A stretch of 47,911 nt of DNA from Clostridia bacterium (GTDB lineage Bacteria; Bacillota; Clostridia; Oscillospirales; Acutalibacteraceae), in contig JAFSIW010000054.1 of NCBI GenBank assembly GCA_017439545.1, positions 1-47,911 on the forward strand, in the 5' to 3' direction. The translations under genes and the position numbers were made by a program. The notes beneath the pieces were generated by a model that searched no databases, was not told the DNA's origin, and saw only the letters and a program-made list of their open reading frames with translations. Positions 32,094 through 40,679 of the stretch are shown here, in pieces (position 1 is the stretch's first letter; each line of letters begins with the position of its first letter).

Positions 32094-33995
32094 CTACTTG
32101 GTGATTACAATGGGGGGATTGGTAATGATCTCATACAGCATATTGGGCTCAGTGATGTTCAGCCGCTTCCACACGCCGGCCTGTACCGAAGAGGTGTTGG
32201 CGGAATAGTATTTCATATACTTGCCCACCAATCCGTTTTCGCGGGCAATCTCCGAGTTGCTGTCCATGGGAATGGCACGATCGCTGGGAGGCGTGGTAAC
32301 CACCGCGCCGCATTCTTTGTAAATGGCTTCGATCAATTGCTTTTCGGTTTTGCCGCCAAAGCCGCCCAAAGCGGCAAAGGCATCCCGAATCCGATTGAAC
32401 GCTCCGCCCGTTCCGTGCTGAATGGCACGGGACCACAAGGCGGATTTCAGCGCCAGACCGTAATTGTCGGCAAAAAAGCCAAGCTCGGTGGCAAGACGCT
32501 CTGCCAAGGGTTGATAGTAGCCGTTCATACAATAGGCCATCTGGCAGGAACGGAATTCATCCCGTTGGGTGGCGGCCAATTGCTTCCATGTGTTGTCAAA
32601 GTTGGTGCCGTACACGGTTTTTCCACCACCGTCTGCTGCGTGAGCGGCTTTCAGGGCGGTGCCGATCTCGGCATTAAAGCCGGTATTGATCAGCCAGTTA
32701 TAAAAACTTTGGGGGCCGCCGGAGCCTGCGTACAGCTGAAAGCATCCGTAGGATTTGCCCGTACCGCTGCCCGAAATGGAGGCGGGATTATCACGGGATT
32801 CAAAATAGGCGGCAACCGTGCCCATATAGTCGTATTCCCGATGAACGCTGACGGTGCAGGTGGCAGTGGCAGAGCCAACGCGGGCGGTGATGACCGCCGT
32901 GCCCTTGGCAACACCGTATACAATGCCGCTGGAACTGACCGTGGCGATGTCATCGTTGGAGGAAGACCATTCCACCGTGTATTGCCCCTCGGCAATCACG
33001 TTGGCGGTCAGCACATATTCCCCGTAGTCCCACATCACCACTTTGGATTGGTTGAGTTTGATCTCGGTGACGATTTCGGTCACCGTTACGGTGCAGGTGG
33101 CAGAGGCTTGTCCATCCAGCGTGGTGGCGGTAATGACCGCTTGTCCGCGGGCGACCGCTTTGATCAGCCCGTTTTCATCCACCGTGGCAACGGAGGGATG
33201 GCTGCTTTGGTAGGTCAGCCGCTTTTCGGGTGCGTCCTGTGGGGTAACGGTGGCGGTTAGTTGATGGCTCAGCACCGTGGCAGAGCCCAAGGTCACCTCG
33301 TTGTGAGAAAGGGTGATACGGGTCACGTCGCTGATGACCGTCACCTTGCAGGTGGCGTAAGCCGAGCGGTCGGCGGTCAGCGCGTATATGTAGGTGCTGC
33401 CCGCACCGGTGGGGGTGATCAGCCCTGTGTCGGATACGGTGGCGATCTGCGGATCCTTGGTGAAATAAAGGAGAGCAGGGCAGGTAAGGTCGGCAGGCTG
33501 ATGGACTGCGGTCAACGGCACGGACTGTCCCGTGGTTAAGATCAACGAGCATTCGGCAGGGGAAAGGGTAAGACTTGTGACCGTTTGAGTAAAAGCAATG
33601 GGCAACACCAGCGGATCACTCAGCGGTTGCAAATTCCCGTTCCAGCAATACACGGTCAATTCGGCTTGCTCGCTTGGGGAGGTAAAGGGATGAGAAAGGG
33701 TCACAAGCTGCTCTCCATAGTTGACTGAGGCGGAGTGACGGCAAGCGGAATCCACCTGCCCGTCAGCGGTGCGAAGCACCGTGTATAGCAGACAGGACGT
33801 CTTTTTTTGATTGGTACTGTTTACTTGCAGAGTTAAGGTGACGGTCTGTTCGGTCAGGTCGGTAGATTGGGTAAAAACCGACAAGGTCATTGCACGAGCG
33901 GGTGCTTCGTTTGCGTGGGCGGTGAGCATAAACGAACCTGCGATCGACAGCAATCCGCACAACACAAGCACGAACAGAACCTTGCGTATTTTCAT
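32094..33995 (-). CDS. Secreted Ig-like-repeat protein with lysozyme-like catalytic domain
   Basis: 633 residues. Signal peptide 1-29. A beta-rich N-terminal domain (36-135) precedes three bacterial Ig-like (Big_2) repeats at about 140-222, 223-308 and 309-386, each with the IATV or VATV motif followed by GLI/GIV. Residues 390-560 resemble the VgrG-related/GH46-like muramidase domain: AAYFESRDNPASISG with candidate catalytic Glu399, then GKSYGCFQLYAGSGG and FYNWL. This predicts a cell-wall hydrolase. C-terminal 560-633 is of unknown role. ATG follows AAAAAGGAGATGTGTCCCT. Confidence 0.82.
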   Translation of the reverse strand: MKIRKVLFVLVLCGLLSIAGSFMLTAHANEAPARAMTLSVFTQSTDLTEQTVTLTLQVNSTNQKKTSCLLYTVLRTADGQVDSACRHSASVNYGEQLVTLSHPFTSPSEQAELTVYCWNGNLQPLSDPLVLPIAFTQTVTSLTLSPAECSLILTTGQSVPLTAVHQPADLTCPALLYFTKDPQIATVSDTGLITPTGAGSTYIYALTADRSAYATCKVTVISDVTRITLSHNEVTLGSATVLSHQLTATVTPQDAPEKRLTYQSSHPSVATVDENGLIKAVARGQAVITATTLDGQASATCTVTVTEIVTEIKLNQSKVVMWDYGEYVLTANVIAEGQYTVEWSSSNDDIATVSSSGIVYGVAKGTAVITARVGSATATCTVSVHREYDYMGTVAAYFESRDNPASISGSGTGKSYGCFQLYAGSGGPQSFYNWLINTGFNAEIGTALKAAHAADGGGKTVYGTNFDNTWKQLAATQRDEFRSCQMAYCMNGYYQPLAERLATELGFFADNYGLALKSALWSRAIQHGTGGAFNRIRDAFAALGGFGGKTEKQLIEAIYKECGAVVTTPPSDRAIPMDSNSEIARENGLVGKYMKYYSANTSSVQAGVWKRLNITEPNMLYEIITNPPIVITK

Positions 33996-34050
33996 AGGGA
34001 CACATCTCCTTTTTCAAAAAGTGAGAGGGTATAAATAACAATACATAATA

Positions 34051-34079
34051 ATTATAACACAGCTTGGTGGGATTTGCAA
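34051..34079 (-). promoter_or_regulatory. Promoter of the Ig-like/rsmG/noc operon
   Basis: Minus-strand TTGCAA (34079-34074), a 17-base spacer and a perfect TATAAT (34056-34051). Confidence 0.72.
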
Positions 34080-34179
34080 TAAAAATCCGTTTTGCCTTAG
34101 GGTGAGCATGAAACCTTGAACCCGCCGCAAAGCGGGATACTTCGGTGCTTTTCAAAACATGGTTCAAGTTTTAACCAAT

Positions 34180-34216
34180 GAAAAAGAGGACCGCCGTGAA
34201 AGCAGTCCTCTTTTTC
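34180..34216 (-). terminator. Terminator of the SASP gene
   Basis: Stem GAAAAAGAGGAC/GTCCTCTTTTTC downstream of the SASP stop. Confidence 0.85.
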
Positions 34217-34234
34217 GGCTAACCTCCAAAGAAG

Positions 34235-34429
34235 TTATTTCATGCCGTTTTCGTAAGATTGGATCATCTTTTTAACCATTTGGCCACCAATAGAACCGGC
34301 TTGTTTAGCGGTCAAGTCGCCATTGTAACCGTTTTTCAGGTTTACGCCCACTTCGGAAGCGGATTCCATTTTGAAACGGTTCAAAGCCTCACGGGCTTCG
34401 GGTACAAGAGTTTTCTTGTTACTGGACAT
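34235..34429 (-). CDS. Small acid-soluble spore protein, alpha/beta type
   Basis: 64-residue DNA-binding protein that coats spore DNA. Conserved features are LVPEAREALNRFKMESASEVGV (including the region cut by the GPR protease) and GYNGDLTAKQAGSIGGQMVKKMI, the second DNA-binding helix. Complete and of usual length. It is a monocistronic gene with its own ribosome site AAGGAG. A forespore sigma promoter is expected, but I could not pick it with confidence in 34430-34536. Confidence 0.96.
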   Translation of the reverse strand: MSSNKKTLVPEAREALNRFKMESASEVGVNLKNGYNGDLTAKQAGSIGGQMVKKMIQSYENGMK

Positions 34430-34536
34430 TGCATTACACTCCTTAACATTTGATGATATATTTTCAGCGTTTGCAAGTGTAGTGTATGTTGCCGAGTGAG
34501 AAATATCAAAGTTAAGTTTTTGTAATGTTGGAAAAA

Positions 34537-35280
34537 TCAGTCAATTGATAAGGTGAACAGTCGAAAATCGGGTTGCTCCACCAGCATACCGTCCCGCTGG
34601 TACACCCGAATGGCAACGGGATTGTCGGCAAACAGATAGGCGGGCTTACCTTTTTTAGCGGCAAGATCCAGTTGATGCAAAATCAGCGCCCCCGCAAAGC
34701 CGCACCCCCGAAAGGCTTCACCGGTCATCACGTTGCTGATGCGCATTACCTCACCATCGTCCCAAAGGCTTGCCATGGTAACAGGCGTGCCGAACAGATA
34801 ACCCACCGTGAGGGTGTAAGTGTCGTGCGCCATACTGCCCCGCAAGATCCCTTCCAGATGCAGATTTTCGCCGATGATGTGCTGATTGATGAGAGGGTCC
34901 CACTGCGTCAGATGCACAAACTGCAAGGGAGTGGCAATTTCCTTTTGGGAGGGGTTGCGGCAGGTGAGCAGTTGTAAGGGAGAGGGCGTCAGCCTGCCGC
35001 CCCAACGCTCTGCCGCTTGTGTCAGAGCGGCTTCCTGATCACAAGGCAGATAAAAATATACCCGCGTAGGCAAATTGTGTTGATCAAAAAAGGCCTTGCA
35101 TTCCCCAAGGCAGCCATCATAATCGGCTTGCGCCTTTGTCACTACTCCGTGGTTGGCTTCAATGGAAAGAGTGTTGCGGGGATTGAAAAAGATCCCGCCC
35201 CATGGGGTGACGGTTTGCTGCGAAAACAGGCGGGGATACCAAGCCTGCGCTTGTTTTATAGCGTCAAATAATTGCTTCAT
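34537..35280 (-). CDS. GNAT-family acetyltransferase
   Basis: 247 residues. The C-terminal half (about 125-245) is a GNAT domain: the acetyl-CoA loop lies in NVMTGEAFRGCGFAGALILHQLDLA, and ADNPVAIRVYQRDGM is the typical late strand-helix. The N-terminal half (1-120) is unrecognised. Start ATG is one base after the deacetylase stop, so the two are coupled. Substrate unknown. Confidence 0.82.
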   Translation of the reverse strand: MKQLFDAIKQAQAWYPRLFSQQTVTPWGGIFFNPRNTLSIEANHGVVTKAQADYDGCLGECKAFFDQHNLPTRVYFYLPCDQEAALTQAAERWGGRLTPSPLQLLTCRNPSQKEIATPLQFVHLTQWDPLINQHIIGENLHLEGILRGSMAHDTYTLTVGYLFGTPVTMASLWDDGEVMRISNVMTGEAFRGCGFAGALILHQLDLAAKKGKPAYLFADNPVAIRVYQRDGMLVEQPDFRLFTLSID

Positions 35281-35281
35281 A

Positions 35282-36313
35282 TCAGTTTCGAACTCCGTGC
35301 TTGACCTGCGGGGTGGAGGTGGTCAGCGGGGCGAAAGTATAGCCCTTGTCAATGTAATACTCAATGATCTGAGGCAGGGCTTGCACCGTAGTATTTTTGG
35401 AGCCGGTGTCGTGCATCAGCACCACGTCCTGTTTGTTGCGACCCCCGTAGGTTTTGATGTTGTGCATAATTTTAGAGACCGATACGTTGTTGCCCGAAGC
35501 GTCGGTGCTGTCTACGTTCCAGTCAAAATATACGTAGCCTTGATTCAGGGTTTCTTGCGACAGGGCGGTCATAATACCGGTGCAATAGCTTTTGCTCACG
35601 GTATTACTGCTCCCCCCGGGAAACCGAATGACCTTGGGATCCACGTCGATATACTGCTTGACCGCCGCCGAGATGCGATTCAGATCGTCAAAATAGGCCT
35701 TTTGGGAGCGGTAAATATCCGAATAGGTGTGGGAATAGGTGTGAAGGGCCACCGTGTGACCCTCCTCGTGAATGCGTTTTACATAAGAAAGCTTCCCCGT
35801 GCCCATGACAAAGAAGGTGGCTTTTACGTTGTATTGTTTTAAAATATCCAGCACCTTCAGGGTATTGTCCGACGGGCCGTCATCAAAGGTGAGGTAGCAG
35901 GTTTTTTCGGTCACGGCACTGATGGCATATTTGGGCGCCGCCGTAGAGCCGCTTTGTTTTTTGGTTTGCACCAGTTTATTATAGTTGGAGGTGATTTCCG
36001 AAATATCCTGCTGATATTCCTGAATAGCGTTGTCCTGACTGGCGGTCTTACTTTCCAGATCGGTGATCTTGGACTGCTGTTCCTTCAGCAAGGTGTCGGT
36101 AGAAGCGGCGCTTTGCTCATATTGGCTGATAAGCTGTTGCTGGGAGACGTTACTTGCAGTCAGTTGCTTGTTTTTATTGGCGGTAACCACGCCGAATATT
36201 GCTGAGCACACCAAAGCCACCGCCAAAAAGGCGATCACGCCAAACAAGACCCACCGCATAGCCCGATCGGGACGGGTGTGTTTTTCTTTTTTTTTGTAGG
36301 ATTTGGTTTTCAC
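35282..36313 (-). CDS. Membrane-anchored polysaccharide deacetylase
   Basis: 343 residues. One N-terminal membrane helix (about 20-43), a coiled-coil stalk (about 50-115, NQLT/QQQLISQYEQ pattern), then a NodB domain (about 140-330). Motifs: TFDDGPSDNT (catalytic base and metal Asp), HTYSHTYSD (metal His pair), RFPGGSSNT, and LMHDTG near the C-terminus. Probable substrate is peptidoglycan or another wall glycan. The start is a GTG at 36313 after AAGAGATG; upstream in-frame codons would add 43 unrelated residues. The promoter faces glmS. Confidence 0.88.
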   Translation of the reverse strand: MKTKSYKKKEKHTRPDRAMRWVLFGVIAFLAVALVCSAIFGVVTANKNKQLTASNVSQQQLISQYEQSAASTDTLLKEQQSKITDLESKTASQDNAIQEYQQDISEITSNYNKLVQTKKQSGSTAAPKYAISAVTEKTCYLTFDDGPSDNTLKVLDILKQYNVKATFFVMGTGKLSYVKRIHEEGHTVALHTYSHTYSDIYRSQKAYFDDLNRISAAVKQYIDVDPKVIRFPGGSSNTVSKSYCTGIMTALSQETLNQGYVYFDWNVDSTDASGNNVSVSKIMHNIKTYGGRNKQDVVLMHDTGSKNTTVQALPQIIEYYIDKGYTFAPLTTSTPQVKHGVRN

Positions 36314-36346
36314 AGCGCTCACATCTCTTTTTCTTGTAATATAAAT

Positions 36347-36375
36347 ATTATAAACTCTTTTCGACCAAAAGTAAA
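36347..36375 (-). promoter_or_regulatory. Promoter of the deacetylase-GNAT operon
   Basis: Minus-strand TTTACT (36375-36370), a 17-base spacer and a perfect TATAAT (36352-36347). Confidence 0.7.
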
Positions 36376-36429
36376 CCATTCCGACAAAGTTTTTTAAAAA
36401 AGGAGAAGGAAAAATTTTGCTAAGAAAAA

Positions 36430-36458
36430 TTGACAAAGCCATAGGGGAGTGGTATACT
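36430..36458 (+). promoter_or_regulatory. Promoter of glmS
   Basis: Perfect TTGACA (36430-36435), a 17-base spacer and TATACT (36453-36458). The leader to the ATG is under 80 bases. Confidence 0.82.
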
Positions 36459-36536
36459 AATTTTGTATGAATCGGTAAATTATGACAGAGTTATCTTTTA
36501 CCTGAGCATCATAATATGTAATTGAGGTGAACGCAC

Positions 36537-38369
36537 ATGTGCGGAATTGTTGGATATGTTGGAAAAGAACAGGTAGCCCCCATTTTGCTGGACGGTCTGT
36601 CCCGCTTGGAATATCGGGGTTATGACTCGGCAGGCATCGCCTGCATGGAAAACGGAACCATCCGTGTGAACAAAGCCAAAGGTCGTTTGCAGGTGCTCAG
36701 CGATATGATTGACGGGGGTAACGCCGTTGCTTCTACTCTGGGTATCGGTCACACCCGTTGGGCTACCCACGGCAAGCCTTCGGATGAAAACTCCCACCCC
36801 CATATGTCCCAAAAGGGCAAATTTGCCATTGTACATAACGGCATTATTGAAAACTACAGCGAGATCAAAGCATCTCTCATTGCCGACGGGGTTCAGTTTG
36901 CTTCCGAAACCGACAGTGAGGTTATCTGCAATCTGTTGGAAAAATTTTATGAAGGCGACCTGCTGAAAGCGGTAAAGAAAACCGTGGACGTGCTGGAGGG
37001 CTCTTACGCTTTGGGCATTATCTGCCACGAATATGAAGATCGCTTTATTGCGGTGCGCCACGCTTCTCCCTTGATCGTGGGTCTTTCGGATAAAGGCAAC
37101 TTCGTGGCTTCCGATATTCCCGCTATTCTGTCTTATACCCGCAAGATCTATCACTTGGGCGAGGGTGAGATCGTGGAACTGACCGGTGATAAAGTCCGTG
37201 TGTTCAACAGCGATCTGGAACCGGTGATCAAGCAGGCGGAAGAAATCACTTGGGACGTAAAATCCGCCGAAAAAGACGGCTACGATTACTTTATGGAAAA
37301 AGAGATCATGGAGCAACCCCGCGCCCTGCACGACACCATTTCCCCCCGTATTGACGATCACGGCGAGATCGTGCTGGACGGTGTGCATCTGACTCGGGAA
37401 GATATTGAAGGCTATCGCCGTATTTATATCACCGCTTGCGGCTCGGCGTATCACGTGGGTATGGTGGGCAAATACATCATTGAAAAAATGACCCGCATTC
37501 CCGTAGAAGTGGACCTTGCCAGCGAATTCCGTTACCGTGACCCCATTGTGGACGACAAGACCCTGATGATCATCATCAGCCAATCGGGCGAGACCGCCGA
37601 CACCCTTGCCGCCCTGCGGGAGGGTAAAAAACGGGGCGCTCGCATTTTGTCCATCGTCAACGTGGTGGGCTCGTCCATCGCCAACGAGTCGGACGACGTG
37701 CTGTACACCTGGGCAGGTCCCGAAATTGCGGTGGCTACCACCAAAGCCTACTCTACCCAACTTTCTATGATGTATCTGATCGCCTTGTATATGGCGGATA
37801 AGCTGGAACTGATGGCAAAAGAAGAGATCCGCACCCTGCTGGCTTCTTTGATTCAAGTGCCCGAATTGGTGGAACAGGTGATTGAGACCACCCGTCCTCA
37901 AATTATGGAGCTTGCTAAACAGTATCACGGGGTGGAACACGCCTATTATCTGGGTCGTAACGTGGACTACGCCGTAGCAATGGAAGCCTCCCTCAAACTG
38001 AAAGAGGTGAGCTACGTTCACTCCGAAGCCTATGCCGCAGGGGAACTGAAGCACGGCACCATCTCGCTCATTGAAGAAGGCACGCTGGTGGTCGCCTTGG
38101 CAGGATGTCATCGGGTCATCGAAAAAACCGTTTCCAACATTCAAGAGGTGAAAGCCCGCGGCGCTAAGGTGATCGTGGTGACCACCGAGGATAATACGGG
38201 GGTAGAAAAGGTAAGCGATCACGTGATCTATCTGCCCAAGGTAAAAGAACTGTTCCTGCCCTCCGTTGAGGTAGTTCCCATGCAAATGCTGGGCTTCTAT
38301 CTGGCCAAAGAACGGGGTTGCGACGTGGATAAGCCCCGCAACCTTGCCAAATCCGTAACCGTAGAATAA
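36537..38369 (+). CDS. glmS: Glutamine-fructose-6-phosphate aminotransferase (isomerizing)
   Basis: 610-residue enzyme making glucosamine 6-phosphate, the entry to amino-sugar and wall synthesis. The N-terminal class II glutaminase begins with the catalytic Cys (MCGIVGYVG), followed by RLEYRGYDSAG, HTRWATHG and HNGIIENY. Two SIS sugar-binding domains follow (about 285-430 and 455-600), with ACGSAYH, SQSGETADT and LGRNVDYAVAMEASLKLKE. The C-terminus KPRNLAKSVTVE is complete. Start set by GAGGTGA. No glmS ribozyme is visible in the short leader. Confidence 0.97.
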   Translation: MCGIVGYVGKEQVAPILLDGLSRLEYRGYDSAGIACMENGTIRVNKAKGRLQVLSDMIDGGNAVASTLGIGHTRWATHGKPSDENSHPHMSQKGKFAIVHNGIIENYSEIKASLIADGVQFASETDSEVICNLLEKFYEGDLLKAVKKTVDVLEGSYALGIICHEYEDRFIAVRHASPLIVGLSDKGNFVASDIPAILSYTRKIYHLGEGEIVELTGDKVRVFNSDLEPVIKQAEEITWDVKSAEKDGYDYFMEKEIMEQPRALHDTISPRIDDHGEIVLDGVHLTREDIEGYRRIYITACGSAYHVGMVGKYIIEKMTRIPVEVDLASEFRYRDPIVDDKTLMIIISQSGETADTLAALREGKKRGARILSIVNVVGSSIANESDDVLYTWAGPEIAVATTKAYSTQLSMMYLIALYMADKLELMAKEEIRTLLASLIQVPELVEQVIETTRPQIMELAKQYHGVEHAYYLGRNVDYAVAMEASLKLKEVSYVHSEAYAAGELKHGTISLIEEGTLVVALAGCHRVIEKTVSNIQEVKARGAKVIVVTTEDNTGVEKVSDHVIYLPKVKELFLPSVEVVPMQMLGFYLAKERGCDVDKPRNLAKSVTVE

Positions 38370-38379
38370 GGTGACCGAT

Positions 38380-39048
38380 ATGCTGAAAACCTTGACCATT
38401 GCCGCGTTATATGATTTGAGCGGCACCATTGCCGCCGACCTGTTTGACGGCAAAACCTATCCCTTTGAAGTGTTACCCCATATCGGCGGGTTTATTAAAG
38501 AAAACGCTGACCGTTTTTTGGCGGCAGGCTATGAAGATAAAGGCAATTTTGTGTTTATTCATCCTACCGCTAAAATCGCTCCCACCGCCACCATTAACGG
38601 GCCTGCGGTGATCGGTGAGAATACCGAGGTGCGCCCCGGCGCATACATCCGCGGCAATGCCATTGTTGGCCAAGGTGCAGTGGTAGGCAATTCTACCGAA
38701 TTGAAAAACTGCATTTTGTTTGATAAGGTGCAAGTACCTCATTATAACTACGTGGGGGACGCAGTGCTTGGTGTCAAAGCCCATATGGGCGCAGGCGCTA
38801 TTACCGCTAACGTAAAGGCAGACAACTCCAACGTGACCATTCGGGGCGTTGAGGGTGACCTGCCCACGGGCTTGCGAAAGGTAGGCGCCTTTTTAGGTGA
38901 CTATGCCGACGTAGGCTGTAACAGCGTGCTCACCCCCGGCACGGTGGTCGGACGGCATACCAACGTGTATCCCTTGTCAATGGTGCGGGGGGAGATCCCC
39001 GCCGGTTGTATCTATAAGGGCAAAGGTAACGTGGTAAAAAAACGGTAA
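38380..39048 (+). CDS. Left-handed beta-helix (GlmU C-terminal-like) protein
   Basis: 222 residues. The N-terminal 50 residues are helical (LPHIGGFIKENADRFLAAG); the rest is hexapeptide repeats such as IAPTATINGPAVIGENTEV, LGVKAHMGAGAITANVKAD and VGCNSVLTPGTVVGRHTNV. This resembles the acetyltransferase half of GlmU without the uridylyltransferase half. The MGAGAITANVKAD segment is typical of GlmU-like sugar enzymes. The ATG at 38380 follows AAGGTGA by five bases; an in-frame GTG nine bases earlier is less likely. The place after glmS suggests a role in amino-sugar nucleotides. Confidence 0.85.
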   Translation: MLKTLTIAALYDLSGTIAADLFDGKTYPFEVLPHIGGFIKENADRFLAAGYEDKGNFVFIHPTAKIAPTATINGPAVIGENTEVRPGAYIRGNAIVGQGAVVGNSTELKNCILFDKVQVPHYNYVGDAVLGVKAHMGAGAITANVKADNSNVTIRGVEGDLPTGLRKVGAFLGDYADVGCNSVLTPGTVVGRHTNVYPLSMVRGEIPAGCIYKGKGNVVKKR

Positions 39049-39055
39049 AATAAGA

Positions 39056-39091
39056 AGAAATCCGCAACCCTCACGGGTTACGGATTTTTTG
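39056..39091. terminator. Bidirectional terminator after the glmS operon
   Basis: Stem AAATCCGCAACCC/GGGTTACGGATTT, one mismatch, loop TCAC, T-run; between convergent genes. Confidence 0.85.
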
Positions 39092-39096
39092 TTTGT

Positions 39097-40203
39097 TTAT
39101 AAAAGCTCGATGGGAAATTTTTCGATTTTAATGACTGTGTGTTTCAAAATCAGCAAAGCATCTTCTGCTCCGATGGTGTTGTCGTTGCTTACTTTAGCGG
39201 CTGTTCTTTGGTCAGCATCCAAAGTGATTTTTCCTACTACACTTTTTAGCACTTCCAAGGCGTCTACAGCATTTACCATCGTGTCTCCGTTCACGTCACC
39301 GGGTTTGAGCTCGGGAGATTCCACGTATTCTCCCGCCGGTTTGGTGGCGTCTACCACGGTGTAGCGGCTGAAACCGTTGGTTTCCAGCACAATATAATTT
39401 TCCCGCACAATGATGTTCATTTCGGTTTTGTTGCCTTTTTCATCCTGATGGAACACTTGTACCTTTTCGGGATCAAAGTTATCGGGCAAGGGTAACCGAA
39501 CGGTTACATCTTTCTCGGGTTGCAGGGCGGTTTCACCATCTATAAAGCCGATGTCATAATCCAATTTCTGACCATCGGTACCGTGCAGGCGGGTAACAAA
39601 ATCGCCCTTGTTAATGGAGTCATCACGAGTGGTAATGGCTTCAATACCGGTGCGTTCATTGGTGTGATAGGTGTTTTGCGGCACATAATCGGTTCCCATT
39701 ACGCCGCCCGAAAGAATTTGGGTGGAGGTGTAAATGTCGCCATCGTCGCAATGGATAACCGTTTCCATAAATTCACCGGAAAGCTCTACCAAATGACCGG
39801 CGGGAATATCACGAATTACACGAAAACGAATGGTTAAGAACAATCCGTCGTTTTGAACCCCTTTCCAACAAGCCATGGCAAATTTCATGTTCTTTTCGTT
39901 GGAAGCATATGCGAATCCGTGTTCTTCGTAATTGTAGGGACAATCAAAAAACAGGTTCATTGAATTGGACGGATTCAAAAGGGGTACGATTTCCAAATAG
40001 GTTTCATCATAGTCGAACTGAATGGAAAGGGCGCCGATATAGGTGTTTTTTTCTTGTAAGTTGAGATGGACCTCCACAAAGTCGTTTTCTTCTACCGTGT
40101 CAAAGGCAAAGGTGACGGTTTTGGCTTGTTGGGCGGCTACCGAAAGGGAAGCCGTTGCCAAAATTGCCAAGGCAAGGGTTAGTGCGAATAGTTTTTTTAA
40201 CAT
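39097..40203 (-). CDS. Secreted cohesin-like plus dockerin protein
   Basis: 368 residues. Signal peptide 1-24. Residues 27-160 look like a cohesin-type beta-sandwich: VEVHLNLQEKNTYIGALSIQFDYDETYLEI and LTIRFRVIRDIPAG are typical. A second beta domain (about 190-290) has GIEAITTRDDSINKG and ENYIVLETNGFSRYTVVD. The C-terminal dockerin (302-368) has a good first loop (GDVNGDTMVNAVDAL), but the second (KVSNDNTIGAEDAL) has lost its first Asp. The start at 40203 follows AAGGAGTGTTATG; an upstream ATG would add 14 residues. A scaffold or adaptor role is inferred; cohesin assignment is moderate. Confidence 0.75.
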   Translation of the reverse strand: MLKKLFALTLALAILATASLSVAAQQAKTVTFAFDTVEENDFVEVHLNLQEKNTYIGALSIQFDYDETYLEIVPLLNPSNSMNLFFDCPYNYEEHGFAYASNEKNMKFAMACWKGVQNDGLFLTIRFRVIRDIPAGHLVELSGEFMETVIHCDDGDIYTSTQILSGGVMGTDYVPQNTYHTNERTGIEAITTRDDSINKGDFVTRLHGTDGQKLDYDIGFIDGETALQPEKDVTVRLPLPDNFDPEKVQVFHQDEKGNKTEMNIIVRENYIVLETNGFSRYTVVDATKPAGEYVESPELKPGDVNGDTMVNAVDALEVLKSVVGKITLDADQRTAAKVSNDNTIGAEDALLILKHTVIKIEKFPIELL

Positions 40204-40302
40204 ACCATAACACTCCTTTTTTTGATGTAATGATTCGGGGTTCATCTATTAAACTGTTCAAAGTGGTTTTTTTCTCACAGAAATTTCAATTTTTTCATTA
40301 TT

Positions 40303-40331
40303 ATTGTATCATAGGTGAGAGAAAGTGTTAA
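40303..40331 (-). promoter_or_regulatory. Promoter of the cohesin-like gene
   Basis: Minus-strand TTAACA (40331-40326), a 17-base spacer and TACAAT (40308-40303). Confidence 0.5.
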
Positions 40332-40366
40332 GTAAGGGGAGAACGGTGAAAAATTGAAATTCCCTC

Positions 40367-40395
40367 TTGCAAAACGGGATCGCCTATGCTATAAT
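40367..40395 (+). promoter_or_regulatory. Promoter of tRNA-Arg
   Basis: TTGCAA (40367-40372), a 17-base spacer and a perfect TATAAT (40390-40395), ending 19 bases before the tRNA. Confidence 0.75.
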
Positions 40396-40414
40396 AGCAA
40401 GGCTATCAAACTAT

Positions 40415-40491
40415 GCGCCCGTAGCTCAGCTGGATAGAGCGTTAGACTCCGACTCTAAAGGCCGCTGGTTCGAATCCAGTCGGGCGTACCA
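40415..40491 (+). tRNA. tRNA-Arg (anticodon CCG)
   Basis: 77-base cloverleaf with encoded CCA. Acceptor stem GCGCCCG/CGGGCGT (first pair G-U), D stem GCTC/GAGC, anticodon stem TTAGA/TCTAA around loop CTCCGAC, T-arm GCTGG-TTCGAAT-CCAGT. Anticodon CCG reads CGG. The tRNA is followed immediately by a 14-base inverted repeat that begins on its last base. Confidence 0.96.
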
Positions 40492-40620
40492 AAGCCCCAA
40501 GGACGATAAGTTCTTGGGGCTTACTTCTTACCTATTACCTCTTCACTCTTACCTCAAAATGTCCTTGGGGCTTTGGGAAGTAATAGGTAAAAAGTAAGAG
40601 GTAATAAGTTTTTTGCAAGG
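40491..40620. repeat. Palindromic repeat element after tRNA-Arg
   Basis: Perfect inverted arms AAAGCCCCAAGGAC (40491-40504) and GTCCTTGGGGCTTT (40561-40574). Between and after them are repeated TTACCTATTACCTCTT-like tracts and their reverse complements (about 40520-40555 and 40575-40610), with an ACTTCTTACC/GGTAAAAAGT style match. No ORF of credible length was found. Confidence 0.7.
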
Positions 40621-40627
40621 CTTCGCC

Positions 40628-40656
40628 TTGCTCTTTTTGTTTTATAGTGGTATAAT
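40628..40656 (+). promoter_or_regulatory. Promoter of the four-helix-bundle gene
   Basis: TTGCTC (40628-40633), a 17-base spacer and a perfect TATAAT (40651-40656), followed by AAAGGCGG. Confidence 0.6.
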
Positions 40657-40679
40657 TATTTTAGAAAGGCGGTAATATT

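Noticed and set aside
36459-36536. glmS ribozyme in the glmS leader
   Set aside because: The leader is too short and lacks the conserved ribozyme core.
36498-38453. 651-codon open frame antisense to glmS
   Set aside because: It mirrors glmS completely, has low-complexity His/Gly/Phe-rich translation and no ribosome site; it is a shadow of a strongly coding gene.
40367-40597. 76-codon frame overlapping tRNA-Arg
   Set aside because: It runs through a complete tRNA and repeat DNA and has no ribosome site.
40491-40620. CRISPR array
   Set aside because: The repeats are inverted and irregular, with no constant spacer length, and no cas genes are present.
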